From contig CAILUI010000432.1 of NCBI GenBank assembly GCA_903837355.1, forward strand, positions 1 to 51,903: 51,903 nt of DNA, read 5' to 3'. Position numbers and translations under genes: made by a program. The notes under the pieces are model-generated. The model did not search any database. It was not told the DNA's origin and saw only the letters and a list, made by a program, of their open reading frames with translations. This document shows, piece by piece, positions 28,024 to 36,636 of this stretch; position 1 is the first letter of the stretch; each line of letters starts with the position of its first letter. This stretch comes from an uncultured Victivallales bacterium (GTDB lineage Bacteria > Verrucomicrobiota > Lentisphaeria > Oligosphaerales > JAFGRS01).

Positions 28024-28962
28024 ATGCGCCGGGTTCATTGCCTCGGAATCCTGGTGACGGATGCCTTGTGCGGCCCGCTCCGGCGCTACCCGCAACCGCG
28101 GATCTGCCCGCAGGTCACCGCGGACAGCATCCGCTTCCTGCCGGGCGGCGGCGCCGTCAACACCGCCGCCGCCCTGGCGCAGATCGGCATCCCGGTCGGG
28201 CTCTTCACCAAGATCGGTGCCGATGCCAACGGCCGCGCGGCGCTGGACTACCTGGCCGCGCTCGGGGTCGAGGTCGGCGGTGTGGTCCGTTCGGCACTGG
28301 AGACCACCCCTTTCACCTTCGTCGGCATCCACCCGCGCGGGGAGCGGACCTTCGTGCATACGCCGGGCTGTAACCGCACCTTCTGTCCGGCGGATCTTGA
28401 TCTGGAACTGCTGCTGCAGGCGGACGTGCTGCTGGCGCAGGATCTGTGGGCGTTGCCGGCCATGGACGGCAAGCCCCTGGCCGGGCTGCTGGCGGCGGCG
28501 CGCCGCCGCGGCGTGGTCACGGTGTTGGACGAGTGCTGGGGCTACGGCCCACGGCGGCGGGCGCTGGAGGCGGTTCTGCCGCACGCCGATTACGTCCTGC
28601 CGAGCTATGACGACTTGCTGGCCATCTACCCGGGACTCAGCCCCGAGGACATGATCCGCCGCCTGCAGGAGCGTGGCGCCACGAACGTCGTGCTGAAAAC
28701 CGGGCCGCGGGGCTGCCTGTTCGACCTGGGCGGCAGCCTCGGCTACCGCCCCTCGGTGGCGGACGCCATTGTCGATCCGACCGGCGCCGGGGACTGCTTC
28801 GACGCGGGGTTCATCGCCGGGCTGGTTGAGGGGCTGCGGGCGGACAAGGCGATCGACATCGCCTTGCGGGCCGCGGCCGCCTGCCTGCGCCAGGTCGGTG
28901 GCGCGGTCGGCATCCCACGCTTCGCGGAGTTGCTGGGTCCTAAGCCCTCACTGCCGGGGTGA
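28024..28962 (+). CDS. PfkB-family carbohydrate kinase
   Basis: A 312-aa ribokinase-like sugar kinase. PGGGAVNTAAALAQIG (40-55) is PfkB signature 1. VDPTGAGDCFDAGF (250-263) is signature 2, with catalytic base Asp257 and the anion hole GAGD. It has two more Cys residues in the lid (CNRTFC) than is typical. It lies between an aldolase and an isomerase-like amidohydrolase, so it probably phosphorylates a ketose or keto-acid for the aldolase. Candidates are fructokinase-, tagatose-6-phosphate kinase-, IolC- or KdgK-like roles. Confidence 0.88.
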   Translation: MRRVHCLGILVTDALCGPLRRYPQPRICPQVTADSIRFLPGGGAVNTAAALAQIGIPVGLFTKIGADANGRAALDYLAALGVEVGGVVRSALETTPFTFVGIHPRGERTFVHTPGCNRTFCPADLDLELLLQADVLLAQDLWALPAMDGKPLAGLLAAARRRGVVTVLDECWGYGPRRRALEAVLPHADYVLPSYDDLLAIYPGLSPEDMIRRLQERGATNVVLKTGPRGCLFDLGGSLGYRPSVADAIVDPTGAGDCFDAGFIAGLVEGLRADKAIDIALRAAAACLRQVGGAVGIPRFAELLGPKPSLPG

Positions 28963-28966
28963 TCAC

Positions 28967-30286
28967 ATGACCACACGAGCTGACGTCCTGGCCATGCTCT
29001 CGAGTCTGGACCTGGTCGACGCCCACACGCACCTGGTCGGCGGCCGGCTCGGCGCCCGTGGGCTGCATGACATCCTGCTCTACCACATGGCGGTCAGCGA
29101 GCTCTACGCGGCAGGCTGTCCGTCGGGAGCGCGGTTGACCCAGTTCCCCGGCTGGCCGGACCGGGCCGAGGCCCACGCCCGTATTCGCGAGGCGCTGCCC
29201 TTCCTCGGGGCGGTGCGCAACACGCACATCTCCTGGGGCATCCGCACCCTGCTGCGGGATCTGTACGGCTGGACCGAGCCCGTGACCGAGGCGAACTGGC
29301 TGCGGCTGGATGATCTGATCCGCGAACGGGCCGACGACCGGCGCTGGCAGCGCGAGGTGCTGGCGCGGGCCGGTATCCGGCGCGTCTGCACCGAGTGGGC
29401 CCGCCGCGGTCAGGGCGAGGAGGATGACCTCTGTGCTTACGCCCTCGAGTGGGCCTTCTTCACGCGCTGCCAGTGGGGCGAGTACGATACGGCACTCTAC
29501 GAGCTCGAACGCTGCTGGGGCAAGACCCCGGAGAGTCCGACGCCCATCGGCGCTGGCGGGCGTCCGCAGCCGGAGCGGGTCATCCGCACCCGGGCCGATC
29601 TCGAAGCCGCGGTCGAGCACTACGTCAAGGCTATCCCGGCTGACCGTATCGTCTCGACGGCCACGCATATCTCGACCGACCTCGATCTCGATCCGGTGTC
29701 GGACCGCCGCCTGGACGCAGCGCTGCGCCGCCGGGCTCGGGCGGGCGAGGCCGAACGCAGCCTCTACGCCGCCGCCGTCAACGAGCGCTTCCTGACGGCG
29801 TTGGCGCGACACGCGCCGCACGTCGTCTTCCAGTTCAGCTATGGCGCCGAGCCCCTGCCGTTTGAGACTGGCAGCCGTCTGTCGCAGCGCAGCATCGCCC
29901 AGGTGGGCGCCATGATAGCGCGGCACCCCGGACTGCGCTTTCAGTGTTTCCTGGCCAGCCAGCACGCCAACCAGTCCCTCTGCACCCTGGCGCGCGAGTT
30001 GCCGAACCTGACCCTGGTGGGGGCCTGGTGGCACACCTTCTACCCGCCCATCCTGCGCACTCTGATCGAAGAGCGGCTGGACATGCTGCCCATGAACCGT
30101 CACATCGCCTTCTTCTCCGACGCCTATTGTGTGGAATGGGCCTACGCCAAGGCGTTCCTCGTCCGGCAGCAGATGGCCGCGGTGTTGCAGGCGAAGATCG
30201 AGCAGGGACAGTATGACCGTGCCCTGGCCGAGACCGTGGCCCGCGCCGTCCTCTGTGAAAACGCCGCGGGCCTGTTGCGCGGCTGA
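28967..30286 (+). CDS. Amidohydrolase-superfamily protein, uronate isomerase-like
   Basis: A 439-aa protein with the metal-binding DAHTHL motif (His20, His22) near the N terminus. Regions resembling glucuronate/galacturonate isomerase (UxaC) include HISWGIRTLLRDLYG, a mid-protein ATHISTDLDLD, FQCFLASQHANQ, GAWWHTFYP, and FFSDAYCVEWAYAK with the C-terminal Asp. UxaC itself is usually about 470 aa. The gene starts 4 bp after the kinase stop. Its operon position next to a kinase and an aldolase favours a sugar or uronate isomerase over a hydrolase. Confidence is high for the superfamily and moderate for the reaction. Confidence 0.78.
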   Translation: MTTRADVLAMLSSLDLVDAHTHLVGGRLGARGLHDILLYHMAVSELYAAGCPSGARLTQFPGWPDRAEAHARIREALPFLGAVRNTHISWGIRTLLRDLYGWTEPVTEANWLRLDDLIRERADDRRWQREVLARAGIRRVCTEWARRGQGEEDDLCAYALEWAFFTRCQWGEYDTALYELERCWGKTPESPTPIGAGGRPQPERVIRTRADLEAAVEHYVKAIPADRIVSTATHISTDLDLDPVSDRRLDAALRRRARAGEAERSLYAAAVNERFLTALARHAPHVVFQFSYGAEPLPFETGSRLSQRSIAQVGAMIARHPGLRFQCFLASQHANQSLCTLARELPNLTLVGAWWHTFYPPILRTLIEERLDMLPMNRHIAFFSDAYCVEWAYAKAFLVRQQMAAVLQAKIEQGQYDRALAETVARAVLCENAAGLLRG

Positions 30287-30320
30287 CCGACAGTCAGACG
30301 TCCTGCCGGTGCCTCGTGCC

Positions 30321-30476
30321 CGTCTTCGTGTTCGTGTTCGTAGTCGTGTTCGTGTTCGTAGTCGTGTTCGTAGTCGTGTTCGTAGTCGTGTTCGTAGTCG
30401 TGTTCGTGTTCGTAGTCGTGTTCGTGTTCGTAGTCGTGTTCGTAGTCGTGTTCGTAGTCGTCTTCGTAGTCGCCCT
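30321..30476. repeat. Hexanucleotide tandem repeat with a duplicated 72-bp super-unit
   Basis: The stretch is built from hexamers CGTGTT (A) and CGTAGT (B). From 30327 the order is AAB AAB AB AB AB (72 bp), and from 30399 the same order repeats (72 bp) with one A changed to CGTCTT. Flanking CGTCTT lies at 30321. Reading it as protein gives only Val/Phe strings (plus) or Glu/His/Asp/Tyr strings (minus), so it is treated as non-coding. It fills the gap before the GH20 gene. Confidence 0.9.
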
Positions 30477-30502
30477 GGCCCTCGTCATCATGGAGCCTCC
30501 GC

Positions 30503-33415
30503 ATGAAGCGCTTCTCTCTGCCGCTGGCGGCCCTGGCCATGTGCCTGAACGCACAGGGGCTCAGTGTCGAGTCCGGCAACCTGGCCGCGGAGTTCCTGTC
30601 CACGGACATGACCCTCGCCTACGGCCCGCAGACGGTCATCGAGAGCCTCAGTTTCTACCTGGCCGATGCGGCCTGGAAGCCGGTGTTTCCGGAGGGAGCC
30701 GCGTACGATATCACCCAGTCCGGGACGGTCGTCACCAAGGCGACCAAGCCCAATCCGAGCGTCAAGGTCGAGGAGGTCTACACGATCACCCCGGATGGCC
30801 TGCGCGTGGACCTGACCGCCGAGATCCTGCCCCAGTCCGGGGCCCATTACGCCGTCTGCGACCTGTTCCTCAACAAGCCGATGTTCGCCAACGCCCAGGT
30901 CCGGCGCGAAGGCCAGCCGGCCATGGTACTGGATCCCGTGCAGTGGACCCAGCTCGAGGCCAGCCAGCTCACCCTGGCCACGCCGCTCGGCGACTGGCAC
31001 TTTGCGTTCACCTCCAGCGGCCCCGCCCAATGGGTGCTGCGCTCGGTCTGCGACCGCAGTTGGGGGGCGGAAGAGAGGAAGACCTTCACGTTCCTCAACC
31101 AGGTGGTGGGTATCCCCGCGGCAGGCTTGACGCAGCGCCTGTCGATCGAGGCGAAGTTTGTACCCAAGGCCGGCAGCCTGCAGGATATCGAGCGCCTGTT
31201 CAGCGCGGCGTCCTCGTCCTATCTGACCGCGCTGCTGGCACGCTATGGCGCTCCGGTTGCGGCGGCGGCGCTGCCGGCTGAGCCGGCGGCGCGCGTCGCC
31301 TGGTTGGCGGCGAAGCTCGCCAGTGCCTCTGCCGATCTCGACGACAGCCGGCTCGAGCCGGCGGCGGGCACGATCATCCCGGCCCCGAAGACCTACCAGC
31401 GCGGGACGGGCGTGTTCGCGGTGCCGGCGGAGCTTGCGGTGACGAGTACCGCCACCCACGCGGCCGCCATCGAGGTTCTGGCCGAGGATCTGGCGCGCTT
31501 CGGGGTGCAGACGGTGCGCCGCGAGCCGGGCGGCGAGCCGGCAGCCCCCGTGGTCCTGCTGGGCGTCCCGGCGCGCGATGACGCCGTCCGGCAAGCCTGC
31601 GCACGGCTCGGCGTCCGCGTCGACGCGACGACGCCTGGCCCCGAGGGCTACGCACTGGTCGTCACTCCCGAGATCGTACTCATCGCCGGCGGTGACGATG
31701 CCGGCGTCCTCTATGGCGCGCAGAGCCTGCGGCAACTCCTCCGCAAGGGCGCCGCGGGCGCTGAGATCCCAGTGGTCACCATCACGGATCACCCGGATCT
31801 GTCCTTCCGCGGCTTCTACGTGGAAGGGGCGGGGCAGGTTGCCAACAGCGACACTCTGCGGCGGCTGATCCGCAACACCTACTCCACCTTCAAGGCCAAC
31901 GCGGTGGTTCTGGAGGTACGCTGGTCTGAGTTCAAGTGGGCCACGCATCCGGAGCTCGCCGGCGAGAGAGCGCTGGCCCTCGAGGAGCTGGCCGCCATTT
32001 CGGCCTACGCGCGGCGCTTCCATCTCGAGGTCATCCCGGCAGTCTTCACCTATGGCAAAGTGGGCGACCTCATCGCTACGCATCCCGAGATCGCCGAGAT
32101 ACCGCCCGGCCCCGAGCGGCGCCGCACCGACACCGCCTACTGCCCCAACCAGCCGGCGACCTATGCCTTGGTCTTCGACCTGCTGAGCGAGGTCGTGAGC
32201 GCGACGCAGTGCCGGCGGCTGCACATCGGCCATGATGAGATCGAGGGCATGGCGCGTTGCCCGGCCTGTCAGGCGGTCGCGCCGGCCGAGCTGTTCGCCA
32301 AGGACGTCAACACCCTCGCGGACTGGCTCGCACAACGCCAGGTCGAGACCATGATCTGGGGTGATTTCCTCCTCGACAACGCGCGCTGGACGCCGCTCGG
32401 GGTCGATGCGGCTAACAGCGGCAACCCGGCCTATGGCGGGCACGCCGTGCACCCCGCCATCGACCACCTCCGCAAGCAGGTGATCATCGCCGATTGGCAC
32501 TATGCGGACGTGACACGCTACCCCAGCCTGGCCTACTTCGCCGAGAAGGGCTTCCGTGTCATCGGCTGTCCCTGGCACAAGACCCGGAACAACTACAGCC
32601 TCGCGCAGGACGTCCACGCCATCCAGCAACTGGGGGTCCTGGTTACCGACTGGGGCTTTCTGGCGACCCGTTCGCCGGGCGCGAACTCGATGGTTGGGGT
32701 CGCCTGCGCCTGGGACACCGCCATGCCTGAGCCCGAGCGTCTGCCGTGGTCGCCGGAGGCGGTGCTGGCGGCGTCGATCCAGCGGCGGGACCGGCCATCG
32801 CGGTCGGCCGCCGCCCGCTGCCAGCCGCTGAGCCTGGGGCCGGCCGCCAAGCGGCCGCTAGCGGGGGCGACGGAGGCCTGGTTCGGGGGCAGCGCACGGC
32901 ACGCGCTGATCGCGCCGCCGGCAGGACCCGTACGGCTCTTTGGCGTCGACTACCAGATCGCCACGAACTGCGTGGTGGTGGGGAACGCAGCCGGGGGAGC
33001 GGACTTCCCGGCCGGCAGCCTGCCGATCCCTGTCGGACAGACCGCCCGCAGCCTGGTCTTTCTGCAGGCGTTGAGCGTGGACGAGCCCGCCGTGGGTCGG
33101 CGCACCTATGGCCACTATCGCTTGACCTATGCCAGCGGCCAGGTCGCGGAGATCGCCATCGACACCGAGAACAGCACCCACTGGCTCTCGCGGACCCCGC
33201 GCCTGACCCCTTGGATGCCGTGGATCTATGGCTACACCTGGGACGCGACCCTCGCCTGGGAGGGCTGCACGGCCTCGGGCGAACCGGTCAACCTCCAGGC
33301 CTACGAATGGCCCAACCCGCGTCCCGATGACCCCATCGCCGGCGTCGAGCTCCTGGCGCAACAGGACGTGCCCGGCCTGAAGATCGCGCTGGTGGCGCTG
33401 ACCGCGGTCCGCTAA
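30503..33415 (+). CDS. Secreted multidomain GH20 beta-hexosaminidase-like protein
   Basis: A 970-aa protein with a short signal peptide (1-18). Order: an N-terminal beta-sandwich (about 20-235); a GH20b domain (about 288-415, IIPAPKTYQRGTG ... GYALVVTPEIVLIAGGDDAGVLYGAQSL); the GH20 barrel (about 420-770) with the catalytic pair Asp578-Glu579 in HIGHDEIEG; and a C-terminal beta domain (about 810-970, possibly carbohydrate-binding). GH20 enzymes use substrate assistance from the 2-acetamido group, with this Asp-Glu pair. The elbow reads HIGHDE where HxGGDE is typical. GGAG lies 7 nt before the ATG. The stop codon overlaps the convergent gene's stop. Confidence 0.88.
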   Translation: MKRFSLPLAALAMCLNAQGLSVESGNLAAEFLSTDMTLAYGPQTVIESLSFYLADAAWKPVFPEGAAYDITQSGTVVTKATKPNPSVKVEEVYTITPDGLRVDLTAEILPQSGAHYAVCDLFLNKPMFANAQVRREGQPAMVLDPVQWTQLEASQLTLATPLGDWHFAFTSSGPAQWVLRSVCDRSWGAEERKTFTFLNQVVGIPAAGLTQRLSIEAKFVPKAGSLQDIERLFSAASSSYLTALLARYGAPVAAAALPAEPAARVAWLAAKLASASADLDDSRLEPAAGTIIPAPKTYQRGTGVFAVPAELAVTSTATHAAAIEVLAEDLARFGVQTVRREPGGEPAAPVVLLGVPARDDAVRQACARLGVRVDATTPGPEGYALVVTPEIVLIAGGDDAGVLYGAQSLRQLLRKGAAGAEIPVVTITDHPDLSFRGFYVEGAGQVANSDTLRRLIRNTYSTFKANAVVLEVRWSEFKWATHPELAGERALALEELAAISAYARRFHLEVIPAVFTYGKVGDLIATHPEIAEIPPGPERRRTDTAYCPNQPATYALVFDLLSEVVSATQCRRLHIGHDEIEGMARCPACQAVAPAELFAKDVNTLADWLAQRQVETMIWGDFLLDNARWTPLGVDAANSGNPAYGGHAVHPAIDHLRKQVIIADWHYADVTRYPSLAYFAEKGFRVIGCPWHKTRNNYSLAQDVHAIQQLGVLVTDWGFLATRSPGANSMVGVACAWDTAMPEPERLPWSPEAVLAASIQRRDRPSRSAAARCQPLSLGPAAKRPLAGATEAWFGGSARHALIAPPAGPVRLFGVDYQIATNCVVVGNAAGGADFPAGSLPIPVGQTARSLVFLQALSVDEPAVGRRTYGHYRLTYASGQVAEIAIDTENSTHWLSRTPRLTPWMPWIYGYTWDATLAWEGCTASGEPVNLQAYEWPNPRPDDPIAGVELLAQQDVPGLKIALVALTAVR

Positions 33416-35103
33416 GGGACGATGGGCAGGACGATGGCCGAGGGATGGCACTCGTCGTGCAGAATGGTCTGTTCGGCCAGGCGGGCCGCGACGCCCGCGC
33501 CCGGGGCGGCGCCGGTGTTCAGATTGCGGTCCCAGAGCGGGAAGCTGCTGCTGGTGATATCGAGGCGCAGGCAGTGTCCCTGGCGGAAGACGTTGCTGGT
33601 CGCCTGCAGGTCGATGGTGTACGGCAGCGGCTGGCCTGGCTCGATCGGCTGCGGAAGACCCCATACCGACTCGCGAAAACGGGCCCGAATGACGCCCTCG
33701 GTGATGTTGATAGCGCGGCCATCGGGGTAGAGATCCACCAGACGCGCCACGAAATCGGTGTCCGGCGCCGAGGTCGCGGCCCAGAGCGTGACGCAGACCG
33801 GCCCGGTCACTTCCGTGTCCGCCGCCAGCGGGGCCGAGGTGTAGACCAGCACGTCGTCGCGGCGCTCGATCGGGGCTTGGTCAAAGGGCCCGGGCGGCGC
33901 CATCTCGTAGAGTCCCGGGTTGTAGGGGCCGATGGAGTGATTGCCGCCCAGGGTCGGCACCGGCTGGTCGGGGTCGTAAGTGTAGAGGTCCGGCGGCTCC
34001 GCGGTCGGGGCGGTCCGGCTGAGCGTGCCGTCGCCGAACTGGCTGTTGGCAGTGCCGCCGGAATGCAGGTACCAGGTCGTGGACTGCGCCCGTTGCAGGG
34101 GCCATTCCTGCTCGTCGCGCCAGACGTTGGTACCCATCACGAAGATGCGGATGGGGGCGGGCTGGCAGTCGGCGGGGGCACGGCCATGGAGGAGGCCGTC
34201 CAGCCAGCGCAGGGTGGCATCGTTCTCGGCCAGGGCAGCGCTGCCGAAGTCGAGTTGGCCGAGGCCCGAGGAGCCCGAGATACCATGCGTCCAGGGCCCG
34301 ATCAGCACCCGATGGCTGTCACGCCGGGCGGCGCTGGTGGCAGTGTCGCGCAGGCGCTGGTAGTTGGCGAAGGTCTCAGCCGCGTAGTAGTCGTACCAGC
34401 CGCCGATCAGCAGCGTCGGCGGGGTCGCCCCATTCAGGCGGGCGCGGAAGTTGAACTGCTCCCAGAAAGCGTCGTAGTGGGCATGCCGCAGGCAGTCCCG
34501 ATAGGCGGCCGGCTCGGCCGCGCAGCCACTGCGCTCGTCCAGCGTCAGCAGCGGTAAGGTGTGCAGGAGGCTGGGCACATCGAAGAGCGGTAGCAGGGCC
34601 GCACTCGAGGTCGGTGCGGCGCACTCGAAGCACAGCCAGCTCCAGGTCAGGCCGAGGCTGAAAGCGCCGTCGCAGTAGTAGGCCCGCTTCCAGCAGTCGC
34701 CGGCCATGAAGCGCGGATTCAGCGCCTTCAGGAAGCGACTGCCCTCGGGGGCCACGCTGAACTGGGTCGCGGCCAGGTACGAGTCGCCGAACATGCCGAT
34801 GCTGCCATTGCACCACGGCTGCGCCCCGATCCACTCGAGGGTGTCGAAGCCGTCCTGGCCCTCGTTCACAAAGGGGTACCAGACGCCCTCCGAGTCGTAA
34901 CGGCCACGGCAGTCCTGCGCCACCACGGCCAGCCCGCGGTTGACCCACTCGCGCGGCCCGATGCCATGCTTGTTGTAGGCCGTGCGCACGAGGACCACCG
35001 GAAAGCTCGTGCCCGTGCCGGGCAGAAAGACATTGGTCGACAGGCCAACCCCGTCGCGCATCGGCACCCGTACGCTCTTCAGCACCCGCAGGCTCTGGTC
35101 CAT
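33412..35103 (-). CDS. CocE/NonD-family serine hydrolase (X-Pro dipeptidyl-peptidase S15-like)
   Basis: A 563-aa enzyme. The start at 35103 has AGGAG 8 nt upstream. The S15 hydrolase domain (about 5-300) has QDCRGRYDSEG (63-73), the nucleophile elbow GMFGDSYLA with Ser108, and GPWTHG, which carries the catalytic His. A C-terminal jelly-roll domain follows (about 340-560, ADTEVTGPVCVTLWAATSAPDTDF). No signal peptide is seen. It hydrolyses an acyl ester or amide such as cephalosporin or cocaine esters; the natural substrate is unknown. The stop shares bases (CTAA) with the convergent GH20 gene. Confidence 0.9.
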   Translation of the reverse strand: MDQSLRVLKSVRVPMRDGVGLSTNVFLPGTGTSFPVVLVRTAYNKHGIGPREWVNRGLAVVAQDCRGRYDSEGVWYPFVNEGQDGFDTLEWIGAQPWCNGSIGMFGDSYLAATQFSVAPEGSRFLKALNPRFMAGDCWKRAYYCDGAFSLGLTWSWLCFECAAPTSSAALLPLFDVPSLLHTLPLLTLDERSGCAAEPAAYRDCLRHAHYDAFWEQFNFRARLNGATPPTLLIGGWYDYYAAETFANYQRLRDTATSAARRDSHRVLIGPWTHGISGSSGLGQLDFGSAALAENDATLRWLDGLLHGRAPADCQPAPIRIFVMGTNVWRDEQEWPLQRAQSTTWYLHSGGTANSQFGDGTLSRTAPTAEPPDLYTYDPDQPVPTLGGNHSIGPYNPGLYEMAPPGPFDQAPIERRDDVLVYTSAPLAADTEVTGPVCVTLWAATSAPDTDFVARLVDLYPDGRAINITEGVIRARFRESVWGLPQPIEPGQPLPYTIDLQATSNVFRQGHCLRLDITSSSFPLWDRNLNTGAAPGAGVAARLAEQTILHDECHPSAIVLPIVP

Positions 35104-35226
35104 GGGCGGCTCTCCTGAATGCTGGCCACCCGCAGAAGGTAACGCGCCTCCTGGCCATTGCATCCGCAGTGGCGGAGCACTAGCCTGACGTCACGTCCCG
35201 AAGCTGGCCCCGCGGCGGCAGGCGCA

Positions 35227-35255
35227 TTGGGTACACCCGGTGCCGATGGTATAGT
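35227..35255 (+). promoter_or_regulatory. Predicted promoter for the phospholipase D-like gene
   Basis: TTGGGT (35227-35232) and TATAGT (35250-35255) at 17-bp spacing. Transcription from here would give a leader of more than 200 nt containing the hairpins at 35396-35439. Confidence 0.45.
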
Positions 35256-35395
35256 GAGACCAAGCGCGGTGGTTCTGTACAAAACGAATTCACTGCGATC
35301 GTGGAGCGTCAGGGAGGCGGGTTCGTCGCCTGGATCCTGAGCGCCTGTATGAGAGCCGTGGTTCGGATGTCGGCATGTGCGGCCCGCTCCCGGAA

Positions 35396-35464
35396 GCCGG
35401 GTTCTCCGCAACCCGGCCGCGGCATACGGAGATGCCGCGTTCCACCGCAACGGGCCGGAGGCCC
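35396..35464 (+). promoter_or_regulatory. Structured 5' leader: tandem hairpins with complementary loops
   Basis: Hairpin 1 is GCCGGGTT (35396-35403), loop CTCCGC, AACCCGGC (35410-35417). Hairpin 2 begins at the next base: CGCGGCAT (35418-35425), loop ACGGAG, ATGCCGCG (35432-35439). Both 8-bp stems are perfect, and the loops share a 5-nt complement (CTCCG with CGGAG). A third stem GGGCC-GGA-GGCCC follows at 35452-35464. This may be a regulatory RNA structure, or palindromic DNA sites; I do not recognise a known riboswitch. Confidence 0.5.
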
Positions 35465-35485
35465 TGCTGAACCCTGAGCTGAACT

Positions 35486-36625
35486 CTGAACTCCCCCTCC
35501 AACACCTACACCTGGCTGACCACCGGCACGGCCTTCTACGCCGCCATGGGCGCTGCTATTAAGGCGGCACGGAAGAGCGTGCGCCTTGAGACCTACTGCT
35601 ACAGCTCGGGGCAGCCCGGCGACGCGATCCGGGAAGCCCTGGTGCAGGCCGCCCAGCGCCGGGTGGACGTGCAGGTGCTGATCGACGGCTTCGGATCGCG
35701 GGACTTGCCGGGCGGCTACTGGGATGTCCTGCGCCAGGCCGGCGGCCGCGCCAAGGTGTTCAATCCGTTACGCTGGCACTGCATTGCCTGCCGGGACCAC
35801 CGCAAGCTGCTGGTCTGTGACGATCGGGTGGCCTTTGTGGGCGGCTTCAATGTGACGACGGCAGAGGCTGGAGATGGGGTCACCCTGGGCTGGCGCGACC
35901 TGGGGTTGCGCTTCAGCAGCCCACTGGCGGCGGAGTTGGCAGCCTCCTCGGACCGGCACTACGAGTTGGCCGATCTGCGGCCGAAGCGTCTGCCGCGCCT
36001 GCGCCTGCCGGCCTTCCTGCAGCGTGGCCGGCATCGGCGCGACCGCTACCCGCAGCTCCTGGAAAGCGGTCCCACCGGCACCAGCACCCCGATCAAAGGG
36101 GCGCTGATGGCGGATCTGCGGCAGGCCCACAGCGTGCGCATCATCTCGGCCTACTTCCTGCCGACCTGGCGGGTGCGCCAGGCGCTGCTGCGCACGGTCC
36201 GGCGCGGCGGCGACGTGCAGTTCATCACCGCCGGCCAATCCGACGTCCCCGTGGCCCGGCTTGCCGGTCGCACGCTGTACCAGAAGTTCCTGCGCGCCGG
36301 CCTGCGCATCTTCGAGTACGAGGCGCAGATCCTGCACAGCAAACTGCTCATCATCGATGACATTGTCTACATCGGCTCGGCGAACCTCGACAGTCGTAGT
36401 CTGAACATCAACTACGAGCTGCTGGTGCGCCTGGATTCGCGGCAACTGGCGTGCGAGGCCGGCGCCATCTTCGCCGACCACCTGCGGCACTGTCGCGAGA
36501 TTGAGCCAGGCACCTGGGAGCACTCACGCGGCTTCTGGGAGAAGCTTAAGGAGCGCCTGGCCTACCTCCTGCTGGCGCGGGTGGACCCCCTCCTGGCGCG
36601 CCGTCAACTGCGTCGCTTGCGCTGA
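35486..36625 (+). CDS. Phospholipase D / cardiolipin synthase-like protein
   Basis: A phosphatidyltransferase with two HKD motifs. Counted from the first ATG (35546) these are His85-Lys87-Asp92 (DHRKLLVCDD) and His264-Lys266-Asp271 (LHSKLLIIDD). Both are complete, each followed by GG/GSxN. No membrane helix is visible, as in ClsB-like soluble members. The 20 codons before that ATG (NTYTWLTTGTAFYAAM) match the usual family N terminus (a WLxxGxxFYxAM-like segment), and an in-frame stop lies just before at 35480. A CTG at 35486 is therefore the likely start, giving 379 aa. The safe alternative is ATG 35546 (359 aa). Confidence 0.85.
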   Translation: MNSPSNTYTWLTTGTAFYAAMGAAIKAARKSVRLETYCYSSGQPGDAIREALVQAAQRRVDVQVLIDGFGSRDLPGGYWDVLRQAGGRAKVFNPLRWHCIACRDHRKLLVCDDRVAFVGGFNVTTAEAGDGVTLGWRDLGLRFSSPLAAELAASSDRHYELADLRPKRLPRLRLPAFLQRGRHRRDRYPQLLESGPTGTSTPIKGALMADLRQAHSVRIISAYFLPTWRVRQALLRTVRRGGDVQFITAGQSDVPVARLAGRTLYQKFLRAGLRIFEYEAQILHSKLLIIDDIVYIGSANLDSRSLNINYELLVRLDSRQLACEAGAIFADHLRHCREIEPGTWEHSRGFWEKLKERLAYLLLARVDPLLARRQLRRLR

Positions 36626-36636
36626 GTGGGCAGGCG

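Noticed and set aside
30142..30609. Minus-strand protein with Glu-His-Asp-Tyr repeats
   Set aside because: It is only a translation of the hexamer array plus antisense of flanking genes. It has no ribosome-binding site or conserved part.
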